From assembly GCF_022179345.1 (NCBI RefSeq), contig NZ_BPQR01000026.1, forward strand, positions 1-43,110: 43,110 nt of DNA. The letters run 5' to 3'. The notes under the pieces are model-generated. The model ran no database searches. It saw only the letters and a program-made list of their open reading frames with translations, and was not told the DNA's origin. The stretch comes from Methylobacterium jeotgali (GTDB lineage: Bacteria; Pseudomonadota; Alphaproteobacteria; Rhizobiales; Beijerinckiaceae). The stretch's first letter is position 1. Each line of letters begins with the position of its first letter. Below, piece after piece: positions 35,899-43,110 of this stretch. The position numbers and the translations under genes are program-made.

Positions 35899-36315
35899 TC
35901 AGGCCGAGTAGGGCAGGATCTTGATGAACAGGCCCCAGAACACCAGCAGGATGCCGAGAAGCGACACGCACCAGACGGCGGAGCGCACCTTTGGGATGCC
36001 GAAGCCGTAGACCGGCAGGTAGACGAGCCGCGCGAAGAAATAGAGATAGGCCCCGTACACGACGGCGGTGTTGTGCCGGCCGGTCACGGCGCAGGCGAGG
36101 ACGAGGGCCGCGAAGATCGGGAAGGTCTCGAGGAAGTTCTTCGAGGCCCGCTCCAGCCGGGCGGCCGCCCCCGTCACCTCCGGCGTCGGCCCCTCGCGGT
36201 TGCCCGCCGCCCACGGGAAGCCGCCCCGCTGGTTCAGGCCGCCATAGGCCGCCGCGAGGATGTGGACGAGGCCGAGCAGGCAGGACCAGGCGAGCAGTCT
36301 GATCTCGACGGGCAT
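35899..36315 (-). CDS. MAPEG family membrane protein
   Basis: A 138-aa protein with about four hydrophobic helices. The family pattern includes '[27 protein letters not shown]' (the R-x-x-N-x-x-E-x-x-P helix) and '[26 protein letters not shown]'. Eukaryotic MAPEG members are glutathione-dependent; the bacterial role is unknown. ATG36315; divergent from alaS. Confidence 0.88.
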   Translation of the reverse strand: MPVEIRLLAWSCLLGLVHILAAAYGGLNQRGGFPWAAGNREGPTPEVTGAAARLERASKNFLETFPIFAALVLACAVTGRHNTAVVYGAYLYFFARLVYLPVYGFGIPKVRSAVWCVSLLGILLVFWGLFIKILPYSA

Positions 36316-36486
36316 GCAGGGTGTCTCCGTGATCGAAAGGGCGGGAAACGGCGCGCCGGGGTCGGCACGCCGCTCGTGACTTGCGCCGCCGCGCTCCTTA
36401 AGAGGGCGGAACAGGCAGGGCTCGGCCGTTCGGCCGGGCCGGCGATCCGGCCCGACGGGCCGCGGGACGATGACAGAGTCGATGCG

Positions 36487-39174
36487 ATGAGCGGCGTCAA
36501 CGAGATCCGGTCGACCTTTCTCGACTACTTCGCGGCCGCCGGCCACACGCCGGTGCCGTCCTCCTCGCTCGTGCCGAAGAACGACCCGACGCTGATGTTC
36601 ACGAACGCCGGCATGGTGCAGTTCAAGAACGTCTTCACCGGCGTCGAGCGGCGCCCCTACAGCCGCGCCACCACCGCGCAGAAATCCGTCCGCGCCGGCG
36701 GCAAGCACAACGACCTCGACAACGTCGGCTACACCGCCCGGCACCTGACCTTCTTCGAGATGCTCGGCAACTTCTCCTTTGGCGACTACTTCAAGGCCGA
36801 GGCGATCGAGCTGGCCTGGAACCTGATCATCAAGGAGTTCGGCCTCCAGAGGGACAAGCTCCTCGTCACCGTCTACGCGGACGACGAGGAGGCGGCGGGC
36901 CTCTGGCGGCGCATCGCCGGCTTCTCTGACGAGAAGATCATCCGCATCGGCACCTCCGACAATTTCTGGCAGATGGGCGACACCGGCCCCTGCGGCCCCT
37001 GCTCGGAGATCTTCATCGACCGTGGGGAGGCGTTCGCCGGAGGACCTCCCGGCTCGCCGGACGAGGACGGCGACCGGTTCCTGGAGTTCTGGAACCTCGT
37101 CTTCATGCAGTACGAGCAGATCCAGCCCGGCAACCGGCAGCCGCTGCCGCGTCCCTCGATCGACACCGGGATGGGGCTCGAGCGCATGGCCTCGATCCTC
37201 CAGGGCGTCCCGACGATCTACGAGACCGACCTGTTCCGCAGCCTCATCGACGCCGTCGCCCATGCCGTGGGCAAGGCGCCGGAGCCGGCGAGCGCCGCCT
37301 CCTACAAGGTCGTGTCCGACCACCTGCGCTCCACCGCCTTCCTGGTCGCGGACGGCGTGCTGCCCTCGAACGAGGGCCGCGGCTACGTGCTCCGGCGGAT
37401 CATGCGCCGCGCCATGCGCCACCTCGAGCTTCTCGGCGCCCGCGAGCCGACCATGTACCGCCTCGTGCCGACGCTGGTGCGCGAGATGGGTCAGGCCTAT
37501 CCCGAGCTCGGGCGGGCCGAAAGCCTGATCTCGGAGACGCTGCGCCTCGAGGAGACGCGCTTCCGCCGCACCCTGGAGCGCGGCCTCTCAATCCTCGAAT
37601 CCGAGACCCGCGATCTGTCCTCCGGCCAGAACCTCTCCGGCGAGACCGCCTTCACGCTCTACGACACCTACGGATTTCCCCTCGACTTGACGCAGGACGC
37701 GCTGAAGTCCCGCGGCATCGGCGTCGACACGGCGGCCTTCGACGCAGCCATGGAGCGCCAGCGCCAAGCCGCCCGCGCGGCCTGGACCGGTTCCGGCGAG
37801 GCGGCGACCGAGACGGTCTGGTTCGGCCTGCGCGAGCGCCTCGGCGCCACCGAGTTCCTGGGCTACGAGACCGAGAGCGCCGAGGGCATCGCGGTGGCTT
37901 GCCTGCGGGAGGGCGCCGAGACCGCCGCGCTCGAGGCCGGCCAGAGCGGCCTCGCCCTCTTCAACCAGACGCCCTTCTACGCCGAGTCCGGCGGTCAGGT
38001 CGGCGATACCGGCACGCTCTCAGGCCCGGGCCTGAAGGCGCGGGTGACGGGCACCGAGAAGAAGCTCGGCGACCTCTTCGTGCACCACGTCACCGTGGAC
38101 GAGGGGCGCCTCGCGTCGGGCCAGGCGGTCGAGCTGAAGGTGGATCACGCCCGCCGCAGCGCCATCCGCGCCAACCACTCGGCGACGCATCTCCTGCACG
38201 AGGCCCTGCGGCAGGTGCTCGGCGACCACGTCGCCCAGAAGGGCTCCCTAGTCTCGGCCGAACGCCTGCGCTTCGATTTCAGCCATCCGAAGCCGATCGA
38301 GGAGGCCGAGCTGCGCCGCGTCGAGGAGATCGCCAACGCGGTGCTTCTCCAGAACGCGCCGGTCGTCACCAAGCTGATGGCCGTGGACGAGGCGATCGAG
38401 TCCGGTGCCCGCGCGCTCTTCGGCGAGAAGTACGGCGACGAGGTCCGCGTCGTCTCCATGGGCCGGCCCGTGGACGATGAGGGCGTCGAGGCCGAGGGCG
38501 GGCGCCTGCCGAACTTCTCCATCGAGCTCTGCGGCGGCACCCACGCGCAGCGCACCGGCGACATCGGCGTCATCTCCGTCGTCGGCGAGAGCGCGGTGGC
38601 GGCGGGCGTGCGCCGCATCGAGGCGCTCACCGCCAACGCCGCCCGCCGCCATCGCGCCGAGGAGAGCCGGACGCTTCAGTCCCTCGCCGGCCTCCTCAAG
38701 GCGCCCGTCGCCGAGGTCCCCGAGCGGCTGTCGGGTCTGATCGAGGACCGACGCCGCCTGGAGCGCGAGCTTGCCGATGCCCGCCGCAAGCTCGCCATGG
38801 GCGGCGGCGGCAGCGGCGGAGGCGCCGACGCGCCCCGCGAGATCGCCGGCGTCAAGCTGATGGCCCGCGTCGTCGAGGGCGTCGAGATGCGCGACCTCAA
38901 GAGCCTCGCCGACGAGGGCAAGACCCGCCTCGGCTCCGGCATCGTCGCCATCGTCGGCGTCGCGCCGGACGGCAAGGCCGGCCTCGTCGTCGGCGTCACC
39001 GAGGATCTCACGGGCCGCCACGACGCGGTCGCGCTGGTCCGGGCCGGCGCCGAGCATCTCGGCGGCAAGGGCGGCGGCGGCCGCCGCGACCTCGCCCAGG
39101 CCGGCGGCCCGAACGGCGCCGGCGGCCAGGCCGCCCTCGACGCCATCGTCCAGGCCCTCGAAGCCGCCGCCTGA
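36487..39174 (+). CDS. alaS: Alanyl-tRNA synthetase
   Basis: An 895-aa class II synthetase. The aminoacylation core starts '[42 protein letters not shown]', with motif 2 in '[18 protein letters not shown]'. The editing domain zinc site is '[11 protein letters not shown]' plus '[13 protein letters not shown]', which clears Ser/Gly-tRNA(Ala). The C-terminal DHHA1-type domain includes '[15 protein letters not shown]'. Start ATG36487 ([15 protein letters not shown]) matches the family. Monocistronic. Confidence 0.98.
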   Translation: MSGVNEIRSTFLDYFAAAGHTPVPSSSLVPKNDPTLMFTNAGMVQFKNVFTGVERRPYSRATTAQKSVRAGGKHNDLDNVGYTARHLTFFEMLGNFSFGDYFKAEAIELAWNLIIKEFGLQRDKLLVTVYADDEEAAGLWRRIAGFSDEKIIRIGTSDNFWQMGDTGPCGPCSEIFIDRGEAFAGGPPGSPDEDGDRFLEFWNLVFMQYEQIQPGNRQPLPRPSIDTGMGLERMASILQGVPTIYETDLFRSLIDAVAHAVGKAPEPASAASYKVVSDHLRSTAFLVADGVLPSNEGRGYVLRRIMRRAMRHLELLGAREPTMYRLVPTLVREMGQAYPELGRAESLISETLRLEETRFRRTLERGLSILESETRDLSSGQNLSGETAFTLYDTYGFPLDLTQDALKSRGIGVDTAAFDAAMERQRQAARAAWTGSGEAATETVWFGLRERLGATEFLGYETESAEGIAVACLREGAETAALEAGQSGLALFNQTPFYAESGGQVGDTGTLSGPGLKARVTGTEKKLGDLFVHHVTVDEGRLASGQAVELKVDHARRSAIRANHSATHLLHEALRQVLGDHVAQKGSLVSAERLRFDFSHPKPIEEAELRRVEEIANAVLLQNAPVVTKLMAVDEAIESGARALFGEKYGDEVRVVSMGRPVDDEGVEAEGGRLPNFSIELCGGTHAQRTGDIGVISVVGESAVAAGVRRIEALTANAARRHRAEESRTLQSLAGLLKAPVAEVPERLSGLIEDRRRLERELADARRKLAMGGGGSGGGADAPREIAGVKLMARVVEGVEMRDLKSLADEGKTRLGSGIVAIVGVAPDGKAGLVVGVTEDLTGRHDAVALVRAGAEHLGGKGGGGRRDLAQAGGPNGAGGQAALDAIVQALEAAA

Positions 39175-39205
39175 GGCGATCCCGCATCCGCGCAGACGAC
39201 ACGAT

Positions 39206-39550
39206 TTGAAGCTGCGCCTCGCCGCCGCGCTCCCGGGCCTGTCCCTCGCCGCGCCGGCCTCCGGCGCCCCTGCCCAGGAGCCCGCGCCGCGGGTCGTGCC
39301 GACGCCGGAGGCGCAGGTTAGCGTGCCGGCCGGGGTGACGATCCTGGTGAAGTCGGTCACGGTCGGGCCGGATGCGACGGTGCGGACCCATCTCCTCCGC
39401 CTCAAGGTCGCGGCGGCCCGGATGTCGACGCGGGGCCTCGGCGAGGCGCGCCCCGTCGCGCCGAACGCGCAGGCCGACGGATCGGACGATCCCGCCGGGC
39501 GCCAGCGCAACCGGCGGGTGGAGTTTCTGATCGGCGAGGCCGGGCGCTGA
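39206..39550 (+). CDS. Truncated OmpA-like exported protein
   Basis: A 114-aa frame from TTG39206. The N terminus is a plausible signal peptide ('MKLRLAAALPGLSLAAPASGAPAQ'). The C terminus, 'RMSTRGLGEARPVAPNAQAD' followed by 'GRQRNRRVEFLI', is the last part of an OmpA peptidoglycan-binding domain ('GxGExxPVAxN...GRxxNRRVE'). The middle of that domain, including the 'GHTD' motif, is missing; instead 'GVTILVKSVTVGPDATVRTHLLRLKVAAA' stands there. It is probably a decayed remnant or an internal deletion. No clear ribosome binding site; 31 bp after alaS. Confidence 0.5.
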   Translation: MKLRLAAALPGLSLAAPASGAPAQEPAPRVVPTPEAQVSVPAGVTILVKSVTVGPDATVRTHLLRLKVAAARMSTRGLGEARPVAPNAQADGSDDPAGRQRNRRVEFLIGEAGR

Positions 39551-39564
39551 GGCCGGAGCCTCAG
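39547..39564. terminator. Short convergent terminator hairpin
   Basis: ctgaggc-cgga-gcctcag, a perfect 7-bp stem with a 4-nt loop that includes both convergent stop codons. No U-tract. Confidence 0.5.
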
Positions 39565-39977
39565 TTCACCTTCTTCCAGGTCTGGCGCTTGCAGAACACG
39601 CCCATCACGCAGCCGGCGACCTCGATGGTGCCGGGGCCGGTGATCTTGAGCGAGCCGGAATAGGTCTTGCCGTCCTTGGGGTTGTAGAGCGTGCCCTCGT
39701 AGCCCTCGCCGCTCGCCGTCGGCGCGTTGACGATCTGCACGCCGACGACGCTGCGGCCGCGGAGCGCCGGATCGGGGTTGTGCTCGTCGATGCCCTTGCC
39801 CGAGGTGCTGGCGATGACCCCGCAATAGCCCGCGCCGCAGCGGGAGAGCCGCACCTTCGAATCGCCCGTCTGGGTCAGCCACAGCCCGGAGGCGTCCGCG
39901 CCCTTCTGCGCGGCGGCGGGAAGCGTGGCGATGAGCGCGGCGAGCGCCGCGGCCGCAAGGACACGGGGTTTGAGCAT
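39561..39977 (-). CDS. Exported DUF2147 domain protein
   Basis: A 138-aa protein with a signal peptide ('MLKPRVLAAAALAALIATLPAAAQ'). The mature part is DUF2147: 'ASGLWLTQTGDSKVRLSRCGAGYCGVIAS' and 'NPKDGKTYSGSLKITGPGTIEVAGCVMGVFCKRQTWKKV'. Four cysteines may form disulfides. Function unknown for the family; beta-rich and periplasmic by inference. ATG39977. Confidence 0.87.
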   Translation of the reverse strand: MLKPRVLAAAALAALIATLPAAAQKGADASGLWLTQTGDSKVRLSRCGAGYCGVIASTSGKGIDEHNPDPALRGRSVVGVQIVNAPTASGEGYEGTLYNPKDGKTYSGSLKITGPGTIEVAGCVMGVFCKRQTWKKVN

Positions 39978-40140
39978 CGAGGGTTCCTCCCGAGGGCCGC
40001 ATCGTCGCGCGCGGCCTGCCGGCCCGGCTTAGAACATGGCGGGGGAAAGGGGAATTCGGGTTTCCGGAAACGTGCTGCGCGACCAATGACGTAGGGGTGC
40101 CGGCTGTCTCAGTGGGCGTGTCCCCGGCGTCGCGCGGGGC

Positions 40141-40794
40141 TCAGCGGCTGCCGCGGGCGAGGACGGCGCCCTTGTAGGTCTCGGCGACCTCGCAGAAGGG
40201 CACGCCCTCGGCGGTCGAGAGCACCGCGTCGAGGGCGAGGACCGGCGCGTCGAAGCCCGGGCTCTCCTCCGGTGCGCCGGTCCAGAGGCGGCGGTGCGAG
40301 AGGTTCTGACGGCGCGGGGCGAGCGGCCGCACCACCCGCCCGAACGGGGCGTCGGTGGTCGCCAGCACGGCGTTCATCTCCGGCGTCAGGCGGGAGGGGA
40401 CGTACCAGTTGTCCGCCTCGGAGAGCACGTAGGCACCGCAGGAGAGCCGCACCCGCCGGTAGGCGACCGGCTCCTCCAGGCCGATGGCGAGCCGCGCCCG
40501 CTGGGCCGGCGCGATCGGCTTGACGATGCCCGGCACCCGCTGGGCCACGAGCCGCGCCTCGGCGGCCATGCCGCGCTCGGCGCACCAGGCTTCCAGCACG
40601 GCGGTGGCGCTCGGGGCCCCGGCGAGGCGGGCGCTCAGGCGCTCGATCGCCGCGCCGGCGGTCTCCGTCGTTTGCGCAGCCCTGTCCGCAGCCGCCTTGG
40701 CGCTCGTCTCCGGCGCCATCGCCCGTGTCTCCGCCTGTGCCGCCGTGTTCGTGAGGAGCATGACCGTCGCCACAGCCAGGATGCGGCGCGTCAT
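40141..40794 (-). CDS. Exported chorismate-lyase-like protein
   Basis: A 217-aa protein with a signal peptide ('MTRRILAVATVMLLTNTAAQA'). The central and C-terminal part 'YRRVRLSCGAYVLSEADNWYVPSRLTPEMNAVLATTDAPFGRVVRPLAPRRQ' has the look of the UbiC/UTRA fold: a strand-rich core, 'A-x-N-W-x-V-P-x-R-L', then 'TDxPFGR'. UbiC makes 4-hydroxybenzoate from chorismate in the cytosol, so an exported member would need another job. The assignment rests on pattern similarity only. It lies 94 bp downstream of tRNA-Ala on the same strand. Confidence 0.6.
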   Translation of the reverse strand: MTRRILAVATVMLLTNTAAQAETRAMAPETSAKAAADRAAQTTETAGAAIERLSARLAGAPSATAVLEAWCAERGMAAEARLVAQRVPGIVKPIAPAQRARLAIGLEEPVAYRRVRLSCGAYVLSEADNWYVPSRLTPEMNAVLATTDAPFGRVVRPLAPRRQNLSHRRLWTGAPEESPGFDAPVLALDAVLSTAEGVPFCEVAETYKGAVLARGSR

Positions 40795-40888
40795 GCGCGG
40801 CAACCCCCCGTTCCGCGCTGCGATAAGCCCTCTGCAGGCAAAGGTCGAGCGGGCGAGGGGGCGTTCGGTGAAGAGACGAGGGAGAGAA

Positions 40889-40964
40889 TGGTGGAGCCTA
40901 ACGGGATCGAACCGATGACCTCTTCCATGCCATGGAAGCGCTCTCCCAGCTGAGCTAAGGCCCC
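40889..40964 (-). tRNA. tRNA-Ala (anticodon GGC)
   Basis: 76 nt with encoded CCA. The acceptor GGGGCCT pairs with AGGCTCC (one G-U). The D arm is 'GCTCAGCTGGGAGAGC'. The anticodon arm CTTCC-ATGGCAT-GGAAG gives GGC, and the T loop is GGTTCGATCC. It reads GCC and GCU codons. Confidence 0.97.
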
Positions 40965-41096
40965 ACTCATGCGCGGCGGTCTGGTAGGGTTCCGCCCCGT
41001 TCGCCGGAGGCCCGTGGGCCGGCGGCGAGGGCGGTTCTATAGTCGGCGCCGGGCCGGGACTCAACCCCTTTTCTCGCGCTTTCTTCGCGTTTCGCG

Positions 41097-42773
41097 TCAC
41101 GCCGTGCGGGTGTGGATCTCGACGAGGAAGAGCCGGCTCGGCGGGCCGGCGGTCTGGGCGATGTCGAGGGCGTTGGCGCCGTCGCGCAGCGCCCGGATCG
41201 GGACGGCGCAGGCCCGGTAGGGCAGGCCAGGGTCCTGGTCGACGCCGGGCACGCCCGTGTCGTTGGCGGGCGCCAGAGGCTCGCCGTTGAGCCGCAGCGC
41301 GTAGGCGGCCCCCGGCGCGTCGGGGCGGCCGGCGCCGCTCACCACGTAGCGGAGCTTCGCCCCCTCCTGCCAGCCGGAGGCGGGGCGCACGGTCTCGATG
41401 CGCAGCGCGAGGCTTCGGCCCGTCTGGAGCGCGGCTGGCAGCTCCAGGCCCGGCATGCCCATGTCGTAGCCGGTGCCGAGATACCAGCACTGGGCGGGCT
41501 CCGCCGCCGCCCGCTCCGGCCGCAGATCCCGCACCCAGGCCCAGGGCGGCTCGTCGGCGGGCGAGGGCGCCTTCGATTGATTCACGTAGCGGCGCCAGTA
41601 GACGAAGTTGAACAGCGAGACCGAATCGAAGCCGTGCTGGGCTGCGAGCGCTACCACCGGCAGCATGTCGGCCCGGTCCACCTTCATCACCCCGTCCGCG
41701 TAGGGCACGCTCGTGACCTGCCGGAAGCTCTTGCCCTGACCGAGCTCCAGGGTGAGCGCCGCCCCGCCGCCGGCGGCGCGGATCGGGCCGAAATCGACGT
41801 CCTGGCTCGTGAAGGTGTGCGAGGAGATGGTGAAGCGGGAGACGCCGGCTCCCCGCAGCGCCCCCGCGTCGAGGCCGAGATCGGGCCAGGCGCGCATCTT
41901 GCCGGGCAGGCGCACCGTCAGCTCCGGGCGCTTGCCCGCGTTGACGCCCTCGTCGAGCGCGGCGCGCATCCCCGCAACGAAGCGGGTCATGATCTCCCGC
42001 CGGCGCGGCAGCGGCGTCGCGTCGGTGAAGAAGAACGGGAAGCGCATGAAGTCGAGCTCGAGCCCGGCCATCCGGTAGTTGCGCGCCACCTCGCCAAACA
42101 GCCTGAGCCGCTCGGCCACCGGCTCCGGGCGGCCCCAGTCCCAGAGGTGCTCGAAGAGCCGCTTCGGGTCGGCGTAGTCCTGGGCGCCGGGGTTCCGACG
42201 CCATTCCGGGTGCTCCATGTGGATGCGGGAGACCGAGCGCAGGCTGCCGCGCATCCACTCCGGCAGCTTCGGGTCCTTACGGCGGGCCTTATACTCGTCG
42301 GGGCTCAGCCCCGAGAGCAGGATGGCGTGGGCATCGTTGAGGCGCAGCGACACGGTGAGCGGGATCCGCCGCTTCGCGCAGGAGGAGACGTAATCGGCGA
42401 GCGGGTCGCCGCCGTCCATGACGTAGCGGTCGGCGTTGCCGGGGGGCTCGCCGAAGGTTTGCGTGAACCAGCGGTGGTGCTCGGCGGCCGGGTAGACGGT
42501 GCTCGTCCACCACGGCACCCAGCCGGTGCCGGGCTGGATCACGTAGTCGGTGATGCCCGCCCGCACCGCCTCGTCCACGGCCGCGTCGATCATCGCCGCA
42601 CCGTAGGCATCGCCCGGCCGGTTGTAGGGCGAGCGGGTGTCCGGCACGTCGGTGGCGTCGTCGTTGAAGAGGATGCGCCAGGGCCGCTGCGCGCTCCGCG
42701 CAGGCCAAGGTATCAGGAGACCGCCGGCGAGCGTCGCGAGCGCCGACCGGCGGGTGAGGTGGAACGGGGGCAT
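41097..42773 (-). CDS. Exported protein with glycoside-hydrolase-like TIM-barrel features
   Basis: A 558-aa protein with a Tat-like signal ('LTRRSALATLAGGLLIPWPARS'). The region ~25-410 reads as an alternating beta/alpha barrel: 'YVIQPGTGWVPWW', 'RIPLTVSLRLNDAHA', 'YRMAGLELDFMRFPFFF', 'LTVRLPGKMRAWPDLGLDAG' and 'GFDSVSLFNFVYWRRYV'. The 'ELDFMRFP' strand end with acidic residues resembles catalytic strands of glycoside-hydrolase-like barrels. Residues ~420-558 look like a beta-sandwich ('LALRIETVRPASGW', 'YALRLNGEPLAP', 'IRALRDGANALDI'). I do not recognise a named family or substrate. ATG42773 is chosen; GTG42794 would add seven residues. Confidence 0.7.
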   Translation of the reverse strand: MPPFHLTRRSALATLAGGLLIPWPARSAQRPWRILFNDDATDVPDTRSPYNRPGDAYGAAMIDAAVDEAVRAGITDYVIQPGTGWVPWWTSTVYPAAEHHRWFTQTFGEPPGNADRYVMDGGDPLADYVSSCAKRRIPLTVSLRLNDAHAILLSGLSPDEYKARRKDPKLPEWMRGSLRSVSRIHMEHPEWRRNPGAQDYADPKRLFEHLWDWGRPEPVAERLRLFGEVARNYRMAGLELDFMRFPFFFTDATPLPRRREIMTRFVAGMRAALDEGVNAGKRPELTVRLPGKMRAWPDLGLDAGALRGAGVSRFTISSHTFTSQDVDFGPIRAAGGGAALTLELGQGKSFRQVTSVPYADGVMKVDRADMLPVVALAAQHGFDSVSLFNFVYWRRYVNQSKAPSPADEPPWAWVRDLRPERAAAEPAQCWYLGTGYDMGMPGLELPAALQTGRSLALRIETVRPASGWQEGAKLRYVVSGAGRPDAPGAAYALRLNGEPLAPANDTGVPGVDQDPGLPYRACAVPIRALRDGANALDIAQTAGPPSRLFLVEIHTRTA

Positions 42774-42905
42774 GGCTCGTCTCGAAGGCGGCACCGGACC
42801 GCGCAGCTAGGCCGGGCGCGGCTCCCGTCCATGCGGCGGGCTCGTCCCCTGCCGGGATCGTGACCGCGGCTGCGCCGGGATGACGGCGCACGGGACCCAT
42901 GCTAA

Positions 42906-43110
<205 letters not shown>

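Overview
The window looks like chromosomal DNA of a Methylobacterium/Methylorubrum-type alphaproteobacterium (order Hyphomicrobiales). This is inferred from very high GC, dense coding, an intracellular PHB depolymerase (phaZ), an oxalate:formate antiporter (oxlT), S21 with an alphaproteobacterial tail, the flgBC-fliEQR-flhB order, CckA, CtrA-type TTAA-N7-TTAAC boxes and GTTC-N7-GTTC type SOS boxes. No insertion sequence, prophage or CRISPR array is visible.

Layout. 1-5.7 kb: a truncated glutathione S-transferase ending in a fold-back repeat, phaZ, rpsU, a single-domain response regulator, a class II glutamine amidotransferase and a succinate-semialdehyde-type dehydrogenase. 5.7-12.4 kb, all minus strand: a DNA-repair block, read in the order recX, radical-SAM protein, DUF4130-UdgX fusion, polA, slyX. 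12.5-19.7 kb: a membrane-anchored TAXI binding protein, oxlT, an exported glucose-fructose-oxidoreductase-like protein, a PAP2 phosphatase coupled to a 2H phosphoesterase, and an AlgX-like SGNH protein. 19.8-22.3 kb: a secreted hypothetical, then cnoX, a LON-domain protein and a Trm112-like protein. 22.3-25.4 kb: an nrtABD-type nitrate ABC transporter behind a sigma-54-like promoter. 25.6-34.6 kb: an MHS-family transporter, a FliO-like protein diverging from flgB-flgC-fliE-fliQ-fliR-flhB, then cckA. 34.6-43.1 kb: recA, a MAPEG protein, alaS, an OmpA-like remnant, a DUF2147 protein, an exported chorismate-lyase-like protein, tRNA-Ala(GGC), an exported TIM-barrel-like protein and the start of aroA.

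The most interesting part is the repair block. The radical-SAM protein and the UdgX fusion overlap by TGATG. A perfect GAAC-N7-GAAC box lies at the radical-SAM start. The radical-SAM protein ends in QLTLF, a canonical beta-clamp-binding pentapeptide. The UdgX fusion keeps the GEQPGDQEDL, KRRIH and HPS motifs but has no cysteine at all, so it cannot bind the Fe-S cluster known from characterised UdgX. Together with recX upstream and polA downstream this suggests a damage-inducible, replisome-linked base-repair or modification pathway whose chemistry is not established.

A second regulatory theme is motility. Two perfect CtrA boxes lie in the fliO/flgB divergent promoter, and cckA, whose phosphorelay activates CtrA, follows flhB about 3.5 kb downstream.
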